A DNA stretch of 64,000 nucleotides from Perilla frutescens (GCA_026008535.1 BRKX01000002.1:30371501-30435500); one strand, 5' to 3'. Counted from the stretch's first letter, positions 38,735-51,259 are shown. Notes: a model not told the origin generated them from the letters alone. Made by a program: numbers and translations.

Positions 38735-39310
38735 TTATTATAATACATGTTCGACTTGACTCGACTCATTCTCATTCTGGTTTTATATCAAGAAAGAATG
38801 GCTTCTGTTTCTGTTGCTCTGTCTCGTTAATGTATTGCGTTTGTTTGTTTGGTTTTGGATTCTTTTCAGTCTTGATTTTGTTCTTCAGAGGAAACATGAT
38901 ATATATTGTAGCAATTATTTCATTTGAGTCTTTAGCTGTTGCTTAATTACAATGCTTTTATTAAGTAAGCCTTATATGATTGTCGCTCGTGTTCGTGTGT
39001 GGTTTGCTGAAGATTGTACAAAACTACTCTGGTAAATGTGTTTTAAGTGGACAAATTCATTAAATGCATTTTCAAGCAATTTGTATATCCAGCAGTTATC
39101 ACGAGATATGAGCTCTTCTCACCGCTGTTTTAGCATTAATGTTCACTCAAAAACTCATTCGTGAAATACAGCTGAAAACACTAATACCCTCCACTTTCTC
39201 TCTCACGGGAGTTGAAGAAACACACTATAAAATCATCCACATACTCACATTTGTAGTGCAAAATAAGTAGTCTCTCTCTCCATTCTGACAAGAAAATTTT
39301 AGTGTTGAAA
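38735..39310 (+). promoter_or_regulatory. GDSL-1 promoter region with TATA box
   Basis: CTATAAAAT at 39225-39233 lies 78 bp upstream of the GDSL-1 ATG and is the best core-promoter TATA in this gap. A CT-rich run follows at about 39271-39281. Nothing else is recognisable between the DUF579 stop and this site. Confidence 0.5.
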
Positions 39311-40810
39311 ATGTGGGTTTCCAGAGAGTTTATGATGTGTGTTGCTTTAGCTTTGTGGTGTTTATCAGCAAGAAAAGCATATTCACAGCCTAATAATCAA
39401 GTGCCTCAAGTTCCAGCCCTTTTCATATTTGGAGATTCCTTAGTTGACAATGGCAACAACAATGGAATCCTCACTCTTGCCAGGGCCAATTACATGCCTT
39501 ATGGCCTTGATTTCCCTCAAGGCACCACAGGCCGTTTCACCAACGGCCGCACTTTTGTCGATATTTTAGGTGCAACAGAATCACTCCTTGATCTTGCCAA
39601 ACATCAGCATTTGCAAACTTATACTATGCTGCATCTTTATAGTTTATACTCATATGTTGCTATGCTTTCTATCCAGCTCAATTGTTGGGCTTCCCAAACT
39701 ACATTCCTCCCTTTGCTACTACTCGTGGCCGAGCATTACTTCAGGGAGCAAATTATGCATCAGGGGCTTCTGGAATCAGAGGTGAAACTGGAAATAATCT
39801 GGTATGTACAATGTTGCTTCATAATTTTGCATTATGTTTTATGCCTAATAATAAAAACGATCAAGAATCCTGTTTGTTTGTTTTTTTTCAGGGAGATCAT
39901 ATTTCAATGAACCAGCAGGTTGATAACTTTGCTCGAACAGTGCAGCAGCTAAGGCGATTCTTTAGAGGAGATGTGAACGCGCTTGGTGCCTATCTCAGCA
40001 AGTGCATTTTCTACTGTGGGTTGGGAAGCAATGACTATCTCAACAACTACTTCATGACCGATTATTACTCAACCAGTTCTCAATACACTCCAAAGGCTTA
40101 TGCTGATTCTCTCATTCAGGATTATTCTAGACAATTAACAGTAAATGAACTTTTTCATCGCTTAGATTCTTGAATCTATGTTATAATTTAGTAGCCTTCG
40201 TTATTTATTTGATCAAGTCCGTGTTTGTGTCCAGACGCTATACAACTTGGGAGCACGGAAAGTGATTGTGACTGCAGTTGGACAGATAGGGTGCATACCA
40301 TATCAGCTGGCACGTTATAATGGCAGTGGAAGCAGGTGCAATGAAGACATCAACAATGCTATCATCCTCTTCAACACTGGCCTCAAGCAGATGGTGGATC
40401 GATTCAACAAAGGTCAGCTTCCAGGGGCAAGATTTGTCTACCTTGATTCATATTTCAGCAGCCAAGACCTTGTCCGAAATGCAAGAACATATGGTATGGT
40501 ATACAGTTGCATTGATAGACAATATGAGACTATTTTTACCATATAAAACTAAGAACAAGTTGATGAGGATTAATGTTCGGCTGTAGGATTTGAAGTGGTG
40601 GACAAGGGATGCTGTGGAGTTGGAAAAAATAATGGCCAGATAACATGTCTTCCTCTTCAAACACCATGTGACAACAGACAGTTATATATATTTTGGGATG
40701 CATTTCATCCTACCGAAAATGCTAACATTTTGCTTGCCAAGAAGGCTTACAGTTCCAAGTCTAGATCATTTTCTTATCCCATTAACATACAGCAACTGGC
40801 TGCACTCTAG
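39311..40810 (+). CDS. GDSL esterase/lipase, copy 1
   Basis: Five exons, 39311-39569, 39677-39801, 39892-40140, 40235-40493 and 40587-40810, give 371 aa with consistent phases. Residues 1-25 form a signal peptide, so the protein is secreted. The SGNH hydrolase blocks are all present: FIFGDSLVDNG with nucleophile Ser43, the oxyanion Gly in NYASGASGIRG, GLGSNDYLNNY with Asn, and FWDAFHPTE with Asp335 and His338. It should therefore be catalytically competent toward ester or lipid substrates, though natural substrates of this family are mostly unknown. It resembles the At1g33811/At1g71691 group. It is paired tail-to-tail with a paralogue on the other strand 509 bp away that has the same five-exon structure and intron phases. 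The ATG at 39311 gives the clean signal peptide. Confidence 0.88.
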
Positions 40811-41319
40811 GACATGAATTCGATTTCAGACAACGATTCACAGCTAGGATGTTGTGTCTAGTTCTTCTGTAATTTCACCCATTTCGTCTTTGTATTTCCT
40901 ACTTGTTCTTGAGGAAATATACTCCCCTGAACTTCAATCCTTCATTCTCTGTAACTCTTGCTATTGATGGTATATCATGCATGGACATGAACTCTATTTA
41001 TCTTTAAAGCAAAGTAGTTATCATTATTCAAAACAATGTTGAATTGGGATTTAACCGAAGTCATAAATTTAGATGTTTTCAACAGAATTCTTGAACATTT
41101 GAGACATCTAAATATACATTTTAGGAGCTTATATTAGATTATGTTAGTTATCCAATGAGATGAGATAGGGAACAACTGGTGTTCATTGATGAATTTGATA
41201 CAGATTTCTGCTCTTACAAAGTTGCTTTCAGACAGCTAAATGAAACACGGCAGATTACAGAAAGGGGAAAGTACACATCACTAGAAGATTGAGAATAGCC
41301 ACATCACAGTAAAGCAGGA
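40811..41319. other. Convergent 3' ends of the two GDSL genes
   Basis: This 509 bp stretch separates the stop codons of the two facing GDSL genes. No coding sequence or repeat was recognised. Confidence 0.6.
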
Positions 41320-43043
41320 TCAAAGATTGACAAGTTGCTCTATGTTATAGGGATAAACAACATCAGAGTTCCCATTGAAAGCTTTATGTCCAAACAGGAC
41401 ATTAACGGCTTCTGTCGGGTGGAATGCATCCCAGAATATGTACTTTTTCCTGTCCGGACAAGGTGTCTGGAATGGAAGACAGGTGATCTGCCCACTGTTC
41501 CTGCCAATACCACAGCAACCTTGGTTTATAACACTAAATCCTGCAAGATTTCAATGAAAATATGAATAAGTTTGTATAGGATATGCTGCTAATTAATTTG
41601 ATGAGAAATCAAACAGCATAGACAGATCAGGAACCGTATGATCCAGCATTGGTGAGGAGATCTTGAAACATATTTCTGATGTCGATGTAAGAAAATCTGG
41701 TTTCCGGATATGTAGTGAGAAGATTGTTGATCATGGCCTTGGTGTTATAGCTAAATGGAAGAACAAGCTGGTTGACTTCATCTGAGCAAATGCCATTGCT
41801 GCTTTGTGCTAGGATGCTTGGAATGCAGCCCATTAGTCCAATCCCTCCTATTACAAATTTCCTAGCTCCAAGATTGTACAGACTCTGCAGCATCATTGTC
41901 AAACAATAATTAATACAGCGAAATGAAAGATCGAAGAGCACATATTATATATATATATATATATATGATGTTTGAAGCTGCCTTACAACGAGCTGCTGAG
42001 TGTAGTTATTCACCAAGAGATCTGCAAACTGTTGAGGATTGTAGTGATCTTTGGTGTCGTAATTGGGCATGAGGTAGTTGTTGAGATAGTCGTTGCTGCC
42101 CATCCCAACAAAGAAAATGGACTTAGCCAGAGCCGGACTCACATCTTGTTCACCGAGACTGTCTTTGATCTGTTGAAGAGTGTTCTCGAAGTTCTTGATT
42201 TGCTGGTTGAACGGAATACGACTGACCTGTCATGTAATAGAAATAAATTAACGGTCTAGTTACCAAATTTAGTATTGCAAACATGGAAGCTCATAACTAG
42301 GTTGTTAAGGCCACCTTGGAAACATGTAACTAATTTTGCAAGCTTTTTTTCTTGAATCAATGCAGACAACCTCCTATGTAACATAATATGACTACTGATG
42401 TGTGAGCATAGAGATACTTACAAAATTCCTGCCTGTATCATCAAGAATACCAGCAGCAGCAGATGCATAATTGACTCCATATCGAATTTGATCACCAGAA
42501 GCCTGAGAGTGAGGAGGAATGAGGGGCAATCCCAGCAATTCAGCTGCATGGCCATCTTACAAATATCAGCTTTTGTTCAATTCGAAAAAAGATATATATT
42601 TCATCTTCTATCCCGACAAATGACAATAACAACACGTACAAACAAGACTTGCACAAGAGAGAGTACTGCAGTTAACTTAACTCCCGGTTGCAGATTTCCC
42701 CTCAAGAAAAAAAAAAACATAAAAAAGAAAGAAGGAAAAAGTAAGTACCGATTGTATCAACCATGGTGTAACCATTGGAGAAGCGTCCGGTGGGGCCTCC
42801 ATTGAAATCAATGCCGTAAGGGAAATAGTTAGCTTTGGCAAAAGAAGGCAAATCATTGTTGTTGCCATTGTCGATCAAGGAATCACCGAAGATGAACATG
42901 GCTGGCACCAATTCTCTCCTGCTTTCACCAGCTTCATCTTGTCCCACTGCAAAACTGTCAATGTTTGTACTAAACACCAACAAAATCAGACAGAGACCAC
43001 AAAACCTTGAATTCTTACAATCCATGTCTCTCTGCTGTTGCAT
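41320..43043 (-). CDS. GDSL esterase/lipase, copy 2 (inverted paralogue)
   Basis: Five exons on the minus strand: 43043-42749, 42543-42422, 42226-41987, 41884-41635 and 41540-41320. This gives 375 aa, or 369 aa if the second ATG at 43025 is used. A hydrophobic signal segment at about residues 14-26 precedes FIFGDSLIDNG with nucleophile Ser55. NYASAAAGI, GMGSNDYLNNY and FWDAFHPTE supply the remaining catalytic residues, so it looks active. Intron positions and phases are the same as in copy 1, showing origin by inverted duplication, but the two proteins have clearly diverged, so this is not recent. A (CA)n run sits directly in front of the start codon in the presumed leader. An AT microsatellite (41945-41966) lies in intron 3. 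Secreted; substrate unknown. Confidence 0.88.
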
Positions 43044-43045
43044 GA

Positions 43046-43070
43046 GTGTGTGTGTGTGTGTGTGTGTGTG
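43046..43070. repeat. (GT)n microsatellite in the GDSL-2 leader
   Basis: A run of about 12 GT units on the plus strand reads as (CA)n in the transcript orientation and ends three bases before the first ATG of GDSL-2. A similar shorter run is at about 43615-43633. Confidence 0.85.
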
Positions 43071-44808
43071 GAGTGACTGTGAAGGGGGGGTTTATTGAGG
43101 GTGGCGGTGGTTAGGAGGGATTAAATGAGTTCACTGTTCACCTGTATGGTTTCTCAGTGCAGTAAATAAATGCCATAATCTCAGAGTGCATGGTTTGGCA
43201 TTTTTCACCTTCTTATTTGGTTTTACCTCTTTAATGATTTTCATATGGGCACCTTACCTTTGCATGTACATTTGTACATATCATAAAAAAATAAAAAATA
43301 AAATATAGGTTTCAATCTCACATTCAAGAACATGAGATTGAAATACAAGTTAAATGTGTACATACAATTGAAGTTACTTGACTAAGAAAATTTGAAACAT
43401 CCTAGTGGTAGCAGAATACTAACATGTTGCAATATATTTTCTACTTTATTTGGGAAATCTCGTGAGAGAGTGATTGAGACCGGGACAGGTCTAGTTTTCA
43501 TAAACAACTGTGTTAGTACATCAATCAACACCATAAGAGATGTATGATGTGTGATGTCTGTTAACGAACTTATTATTGAAAGATTGTACAGGGTTATCAT
43601 TAAAATAAAATATAGTGTGTGTGTGTGTGTGTGGTGTTTTTTCCTAGAGAAAGTCTCATCATTGTAGATTTGTAGTGTAGTATAAAATAGATTGCAGATA
43701 TAAATAAAGGATACTCTAGTGTTATCATATAATGGAGGAAATAGATGAGTAAATGGTAATAGAGAATCCCACATCGGTTTCACATTTACATAATGCATGC
43801 AGAAACGCAAGTGTTAGTTGTAGGGAGAGAAAAGAGATAGGCTCCCTAAGGCGGCATCATTTATTCCAATATCAAATATCTGATCCAACGCTAAATAACA
43901 CTCTACCAGTCTTACACTTCCCTAGGAAACTCTCTCTCTCTCTCTCTCTCGTATCGTGATTAGTGTATCCTTAACATTTCCCCATACATTGTCTGTGACA
44001 GTTGAGAAGATAGCATTTATAACACCGTAAACATGCAAGGGAGGTTAACTTAACTCCCACTCCATTTATTTCAAAAAAAAAAAACAGAGAGAGAAAAAAA
44101 ACTCCCACTCCATTTGAAATTTCAATTGAAACATATTCATGAAAAGCAAAAGACAAATGGCCAAGAAACCGATAATATATCAATTTGACAAATTCAGTCT
44201 CTGCCCACAAGTGGCTTCAATCACATGAATTAGATGCGTTATTTATTGCCATAGGAGTTAGGATTAGGGTTCGTAAATCCACACTCACTTTCCTGAGACA
44301 GTGGGACTCTTACGGTTGATACGTTTGCAGGTGTATCCAACTACAGATTCAAATTTGATCTCACTCAAAACATCACCAAGGAGAGTATAAGAGCACATTC
44401 TCAACTATAACTACAAATTGAAACCACAAATGAGTATAATTATCACTTCACGGGTGTGGCTTCTTCATGCTCTTCTAGTTTTATGTTAAATCATTATACT
44501 ATACTTCGACTTCATAATCTAATTTACACATAACACTAGACATCGAAAGTGGAAAAATGATCCATCCATGATAAGAATAAGGGAAAGAGAAGAAAGAAAC
44601 CTGACAAGCGGGGTGGAAAGACAACTCAAGTTCAAAATTATAATGTAATATGCTAGTGTTTAGGAATTCGCATCAAAATCAAGAAGGTTATGCTCTCAAA
44701 AAGTACAGCTTCAATTACACGTGTTTTGCCAAATTAAGCCGTGCAGACAAAATCAAGTAAGGCTAAACCTCAAAATTGTAGGGAACCATAGGAGTGCAAG
44801 TTGTCTCT
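43071..44808. other. GDSL-2 upstream and EF1B-gamma downstream region
   Basis: AT-rich and non-coding; contains a CT run at about 43930-43950. ORFs here (43382-43810 minus, 43971-44210 minus) are low-complexity and have no domain I recognise. Confidence 0.5.
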
Positions 44809-47466
44809 TCACTTGAAGCACTTGGCATCTAAGAGTGCCTCGCCTTCAAAAGGCTCAGCATCCTCAATCATCTGACTAACGCGTTCTTTCTGAGCTTCAT
44901 CGTTGATATCTACCTTGGTCCATTCATACAGCTCCATATCATAACACTCATCCACAATAAATTGAGGAATTTCTGACCCTCGGAAAAGCCACAGCCCCTT
45001 CACCTTAAATGGTGCCCCATTACCAACAATCAGCATCTTTCCAAATGCATACTTGCGTGCCAAATCCATTCTCTGCAGAAAACCGCCAACCTTGTTCAAA
45101 GTAACAAAAGAGACAGTGTTCTCGTCGTTGTATTTATAGTCACAGAACCAAAGAGAGTATCCTTCTGGGTCATACATGTCCCAGAACCCTGCACAAGAAA
45201 CGTGACTCGTTACTAAACAGGAAAGCAATCACTCAGTTTGGTTGTTCAACTAAGATTATAGCAAACCACAGCCTATCCGGAAAAAAAATGCATATCATCT
45301 TATATATTCTTTCAACAATCTAAGATTAAGCTGAGACACATTTGAATTTTTTTTACACCTTTCAGCACTACTTATCCTTAACATGCTTGTAATCTTTCTT
45401 ACACAGTTAAACTACACAAATAGGGTAGGATACGCAGTTTATGCAAAGATGCTTTAAAATTTAAAGGAACACAGACCAGTTATGCAGAGCAAGCATAGGA
45501 CAGACATAATTGGTTTGTTGGAGTGATTACCTTTGATGGCAACCTCACGGAAGTTGGTCTTTGTGTTAGAGTAGAGCCTCTTCCAATCATCTAGTACCAT
45601 CTTACTAGGGGGCAAAAGATCAAGCGGGTTCTTTGCCTTTGGCTTGGAGGCTTCTTCTTCCTCTCCTACTTCTTTCGGCTTCACTTCCTCTTTCTTAGCA
45701 TCCTTCTTGGGTTCCTCCTTGGGCTTCGCAGATTCTTTTGGCTGAGTCAGTTTTTTGGATGCAACAGACGGTATAGATTCTGCTTGTTTAATATCGCCCA
45801 ATATCTTCTTGAAAATTGGTTGATTAACCAAGGTCCAAAAGTACCTTTCCATGTGTGGGAATTGAGAGGTAAAGCTCTTAGTCATGATCGCCTTAAATCC
45901 AATACTGAGGTTACATATCATGATGATGTCAGCAAGTGTGACCCCATGTCCAACCAAGAAGGTGGTGGAGGCAAGATGAGTGTTCAATGCTTCAAGAGCT
46001 CTCTTTAATGCAGTAACTGCAACCTCCTCAGCCTGTACACGAGAGAGGAAAGGATGATGTCAATAATCCCAATGATTTTAAAGTTTCAGTGGAGGTGCAG
46101 AAATGCATATAACTCCAAAAAGACAGTTGCAAGATTGACATACTGGAGGAAGATAGACACTGTAACCAAGTCGGGGGTACAACCAACGCGCTAGATTAAC
46201 ATCAATCTCAGTTGCAGAAAAATCAATCCATTGCTCAATGTGCCCCTAAAAGATCAAGTAAACAAAAAGACAAATATCTTAATCAGAGACCTGGAGTTAG
46301 AGTGAATACATTTATGGAAATCGATATGATATAGTTTACATCTCTGGCAACCAAACATTAAACACTCACATAGTCAATCAATGAAGAACCATATAAGGTG
46401 GTATCAGGCTTCAGCCGAGTCACTGTAAGTGTGCATGAAACATGTCAGCACAGACCACAAATCAACAATTAAGAATAGAGAAATAAAATAAACAAGAGTG
46501 CAAGTACCATAGCGTGCAATAGCATTGCTTTCGAATATGGGACCATCAGGTGTTTCAAGCACAGGTACCTAGAACAACAAATTGAAAATCAGTGAACTGA
46601 GAAGAATCAGCAGTGCCAGTAAATCTTCTCATCATACTATCTCATACCTTCCCAATAGGATTCATCTTGAGGAATTCTGGTGCCTTATTTGACACACCCA
46701 TCTCGAAATCCTTTGTCAGCTCAAGCTTCACACCATTATATTCTGCAGCAACCAATGCCTTCAGGGCATTTTTGTTTGTACTCGAGGCATGCAAAACCTG
46801 TACAGAAGAAGAGATAAGGTCAACAAGGTAGATCAAACAATCAAACAATAAAGAGTGCAGACAAACCTGGATTGCAACAGTTTAGAGTGACAACAGTCAC
46901 CACAGATTCATTAAACTTAAGGTATATGCTTCTTGCAATCTACTAATTAAGTTTTTGGCCAACTGCTTAACTTTCCATGGGGAAGCTAAGGTTACTCTAT
47001 CACTACAACTCATCCAGACTCATACAGACTCATACAGAAACCAAATAAACTTCAACTATATATAAGTGGCAGTAATCGAAGAGGACAAAAATGTGTTAAA
47101 AATGCTGAATTTCAGCCAGACCAAAACTCATAAATGTAGGTCATATTGTTGACTCGCAGCTACATTGCTTCATTCTTCATTAATCCACTAAGCGTGATAA
47201 AATGAAAAATTACTCAAAATTCTAAAAGAAATACCAATCACAAATCATACCAATTCAATTTACAACCACCAAAAACCAAAAACGAAAACAAAAGGAATCC
47301 AATTACTAAAAATTCACAAATATAAACTCAAAATTCTCATACTAACAAATCGATCTAATTTCCAGTCAACTAATGAACAGCTCAATGCTTCATAGATCTG
47401 CCAGTATACATCACAAGAAGTTCTGAAAAAATAAAGTAAAAATAAATAAAAACTCACCAGAGCCAT
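44809..47466 (-). CDS. Elongation factor 1B gamma (eEF1Bγ)
   Basis: Seven coding exons on the minus strand: 47466-47458, 46797-46648, 46568-46508, 46422-46370, 46245-46144, 46032-45531 and 45188-44809, giving 418 aa (Arabidopsis ~414). The first coding exon is only 9 nt (Met-Ala-Leu). The N-terminal half is a glutathione-transferase-like fold with SNAIARYV and GHIEQWIDFSA. A charged Lys/Glu/Pro linker of about 60 residues follows, then the conserved EF1G domain from NPLDLLPPSKM through FWDMYDPEGYSLWF to the end. The protein anchors and supports the EF1B complex that reloads GTP on eEF1A during translation. A leader intron at about 47633-47491 fits its splice sites. The promoter holds a TATA box and a telo-box, as in other translation genes. 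Confidence 0.92.
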
Positions 47467-47703
47467 GGCTCCACGAGATTAAATCAACACCTGCAAAATC
47501 ACTGACGAATAAGAATTCTTCAAATACTACCAGAAAATTAGCAAGCGCAAATGCCGAAAATGGTAATACGCATTGAAATTGCAAATACTCAGATCGAAAG
47601 CATCAAATTAAAGCAAAAACGCATATGATTCACCTATAGGAATGACGGAAGCCGTGAGCTCTGCGAAAGAGTGCGAAGCTGAGTTACGTGAATTATGCTA
47701 GAT

Positions 47704-47737
47704 GGGGTTTAGGGTTTCTCGTCGCGACTATTTATAG
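47704..47737 (-). promoter_or_regulatory. TATA box and telo-box of the eEF1Bγ gene
   Basis: Read on the minus strand, CTATAAATAG (47737-47728) is followed 10 nt later by AAACCCTAAACCCC (47717-47704). The first is a strong TATA box, the second a telo-box. Telo-boxes are known near the transcription start of plant eEF1A and ribosomal-protein genes. The spacing puts this one about at the start site. Confidence 0.6.
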
Positions 47738-48314
47738 TGTTGGCTAATGTGTGATAATTATTTCGTGGCCCGGTAATTTTAGGTTATTTGCATTATCATT
47801 GAAAGTTGAAACGTACGGAGGATTTTAATTGATGTTGAATATACTCCAATCAAATATTCAACATTATAATTAGGAAACTAGTATATTTGTGGATGGTCTA
47901 GCATTTTTATTTTTATTTTAGTCACTGGAGGAAATTGAGATTTTTACACCGATTTCTCATTCTTGTAAAAAGAAAAAAAAAATTAATTAATCTACGCATC
48001 ACTCATGTGGATGGTGTAGCAATTTTGAGTTCATATTGAATACTTTTAAATTAACTATATCAGCATACATTTACACGGAGTGAACCTTTTTTTTATTTTT
48101 TGAGAAAATACACGTAGTAAACTTTACCCCTTAATGTTAGCTACGAAATTATCCTCCATCACGTAAGAAGAAAAAATTATTTATATAATCAAAATAGCTT
48201 GATATCTATATCACATCATTACTATAGAATATTAATACTTATCCACATTTTATGTGAATTAATCAATTGTATTTGATATCTAAAAACAATGAGAAATCAA
48301 AACAAATAGTGAAT
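47738..48314. other. Upstream of eEF1Bγ, no gene seen
   Basis: AT-rich, non-coding. No repeat ends recognised until the element at 48315. Confidence 0.5.
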
Positions 48315-49184
48315 GTGAATTTCTATTTACACTATATGATTTTACTTTTCACCCCACAGAATAAATTAATGAAGTACTTTGCAAAAATGGCCATCGCCTA
48401 TGTGCCTATCCCTTCCCTAGCATCTCCCTTCGCCCACCCCCAGGCCCCAGCATCAGCATGCAATCACCACAAGTCCACAACCTAACCTCTAGTCACCCGT
48501 AGCCCGTCACCATCATTGTCATCTCTTTCTGTAGTGAACAAAGAGGAGGGAAATTCTATGCTGGTGGTTGGGGCAGTACTCCAACTATTAATACACCATT
48601 TAAAAAATTATTATAGTATATTAGTGGTTGGGATAGTACCTCAACAGGTAGGGTAGAATTCCCCGAACAAAGAAATGTTGGGAATATTTTTCGGAAAACG
48701 GAGAAAGGTTTGAGAAAAAGAGAGCCTTCAAAAATAATTTTTGAACGTATCGATTATGAAGGAAAATAAATTTTTGAAATCCACTCATCACCTTTAAAAA
48801 ATAACATTAAAAGAAATTTTTAGTTTGATTGGGCATGGGCTCCTAGAGAGAGAGAGAGATAGAGAGAGATTTTTCAATCCAAAATTACCTTATTCTCCAA
48901 TTTGAGTGGGCAAGATCGAAGTTAGGTTGGATGGTTGTCATCGAGTCAAGAGACGAGTCAGGGCTAGGCGATGGTCATCTCGGCGGGTGACCGACTCATT
49001 AGAAAAGAAAAGAAACAAAGTAGAAGAAGGCCCGGGCATCAACGGCGGGTCTCAAGTTCAATTTTTTCTTTTATTCTTTTTTTTTCTTGTAAAAAATATA
49101 TTTTGTGTGGTGTTAAGAGTAAAATATATAGTATAAAAAAATTGGTGTGGTATGAAAAGTAATTCTTATAGTGCATAAATACCC
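48315..49184. mobile_element. ~870 bp TIR element with a MITE nested inside
   Basis: The left end (TATTTACACTATATGATTTT then CTTTTCACCCCAC) mirrors the right end, whose reverse complement reads GGGTATTTATGCACTATAAG then CTTTTCATACCACACC. Flanks ATAGTGAAT (48306-48314) and ATAGTAAAT (49185-49193) could be an aged 9 bp duplication. The right end resembles that of the 13762-14263 element. Small ORFs inside carry no known domain. Confidence 0.4.
48545..48664. mobile_element. 120 bp MITE with perfect 9 bp duplication
   Basis: GAACAAAGA occurs at 48536-48544 and again at 48665-48673. The sequence between begins GGAGGGAAATTCTA and ends TAGAATTCCCC, short imperfect inverted repeats. GGTTGGG-AGTAC words occur toward both ends in the same orientation. 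It lies within the 48315-49184 element, so it is the younger insertion. Confidence 0.65.
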
Positions 49185-49193
49185 ATAGTAAAT

Positions 49194-50214
49194 ACTCACC
49201 TGAAATAGCATAGAGAACTTTGAAGCAATACATATTGTCTTGTATTGGAAAATGAATGAAAAAGAAACATGAATTGCATGATTAAACATTTAAAATCGAC
49301 ATTTGACCTTCACTAAAAATGATTGGAATGAAATCGATTAAATCGCATTGCCTACCCTCAACGAAGTTTTCGAAATCAAGTTTAAAACAATTATGCATGA
49401 ATGCGAGGAATAACAAAAAAATGTGTCATTGACTGTTAAGATTTGTCAAATCGTATCTGTATATGGATTTTAAATTCATATCCAATACTAAATTTATAAT
49501 TTAAGAGAGTCTTATGTGAAAGTAAGTTCGTCTTATGAGTGAAAATTCATAAAATACAATCCAATCACCACCAAACATTAATAAAGTTACTAATTTTTCA
49601 CTGAATATGAGTTTGAATCTAGATTTTGAATCGCAAGAGAGTCTATCAAAAACTTTTATCTTATGACTATGGGTGTTACACATGCGGACTTCATAGGAAT
49701 AATATACATGTACGTGTTTAGAAATCCCAAGCCCAGTCCGTTAGTCAAATTTAACTTAGCCCAGATTTATTTAAATTCTAAATTTGCTCTCTTTTAAATC
49801 AAACGAAAAGGAAAAAGAATTCTTATTTATTGTCAGCATTAAATAGATACCAATTTCAGTATCAAATTTTAACGATCGGTATCAAATATTACATCAAATA
49901 AGAATGTTATTGAAAAGATTTTATTTTATTTATAATTAAAATACGAATATGGTTAATAATTTAGTATTTTATTTAAATGATAATTATTCAAAATTAATAA
50001 CTATTAATTATATACTTTAAAAATACTATATTTAATATTAAAAAATTAAATACTATTAAAAATTATAACATATAATGTGTTTTGAATAATAAAAGTACTT
50101 AAATGATCATCAAATTCTTACAATTAGTGAAAAATATCACGAGACTATTCTAACCTCAATCTTCATAATTAGTATATTTTTTATGTTTTTTTTCGTTTTC
50201 TTTTCCAATTTTAT
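49194..50214. other. AT-rich intergenic DNA
   Basis: No gene, RNA or repeat with definable ends was recognised. Confidence 0.6.
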
Positions 50215-50600
50215 TATGTATGGAGTACAGTGCATGAGCCCACGCGTTATCATTGGACGAGTGCACTGCGCAAGACGCCGGATAAAAAATTAAATTATTC
50301 CAATTTAATTTTAGGTTCACTAATTCCATTTTAGGGTATATATTTATTTTTAAAAAATTAATTATTGAGCGCAGTGCACGAGCCCACGTGTTAGCGTCGA
50401 GCGAGTGCACTTCGCGAGACGCCGAATTAAAAAATAAATTAATTCAATTTAATTTTAGGGTTCACTAATTCCATTTTATGGTATATATTTATTTCAAAAA
50501 AATTAATTATCAAGCGCAATGCATGAGTCCATGCATAAGCGTCGAGCGAGTGCACTGCGCGAGACGTCAAATAAAAAAATTAAATATATATTTATGAAAA
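50215..50600. repeat. Three-copy tandem repeat, period ~145 bp
   Basis: A GC-richer block containing GCATGAGCCCACG...GAGTGCACTGCGC.AGACG recurs with starts near 50228, 50372 and 50517 (periods 144 and 145). Copies alternate with AT-rich spacers that share TTCACTAATTCCATTTTA. The third copy is incomplete at its right side. The minus-strand ORF across it is repeat-derived. Confidence 0.8.
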
Positions 50601-51259
50601 TTTAAAAAATTAAAAAGTGGAAAAAAAAAACCCCTAAAAAGACAGAGGAAAAAGAGGAGTGAGCACCACTGAAAATAAAAAAAAAATGGGAAGGAAGACC
50701 ACCTTATGGGTGAAATAGAGATTCGTCTAACATAAAAGTTCTGTTGGATGGTCTCATAAGAATGTGTCTTTTTATTATAATAATAAAAAGGGTAATTCTA
50801 TACATAGCCCATAAATTACTCAATATATATAGCCCCTAGCATTTAAAAAAAATAAAAAATTGAATGTTCTTTTTTACCCTTTCACCCTAAAAGCCTTTAA
50901 TAATTTTAATTAACTTAAATTCTGAAAAACAAGAAACGAGGATGTGAAAACAACACTATTATAATCTTACAATAGTTTATAGTCCTCCCCCGTCATCGTC
51001 ATCATGCATTCTTCTTGATCCAGAAAAAGAAAAAAAAAAAATCTAAGTAAGCTAAAAAAATTAATCAAGAACGTGATTGTTTGGAGAAAGTAAAAAATAA
51101 GTTGTTAAGTTATTATGAAGATCATAATAAAGATGAAAAATATGAGTGATTGACCGTTCGAATTGTCAGATTCTTTGAGCAAAAAAATACATTCAATTTA
51201 TTCTGATTTACCATTCAAAATATAAAGAGTAAAAATCTATCAATCATTCTATGACTATG

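Noticed and set aside
43382..43810. 142 aa minus-strand ORF near the eEF1Bγ 3' side
   Set aside because: Contains poly-(TH) from a GT microsatellite and no recognisable domain or exon partners.
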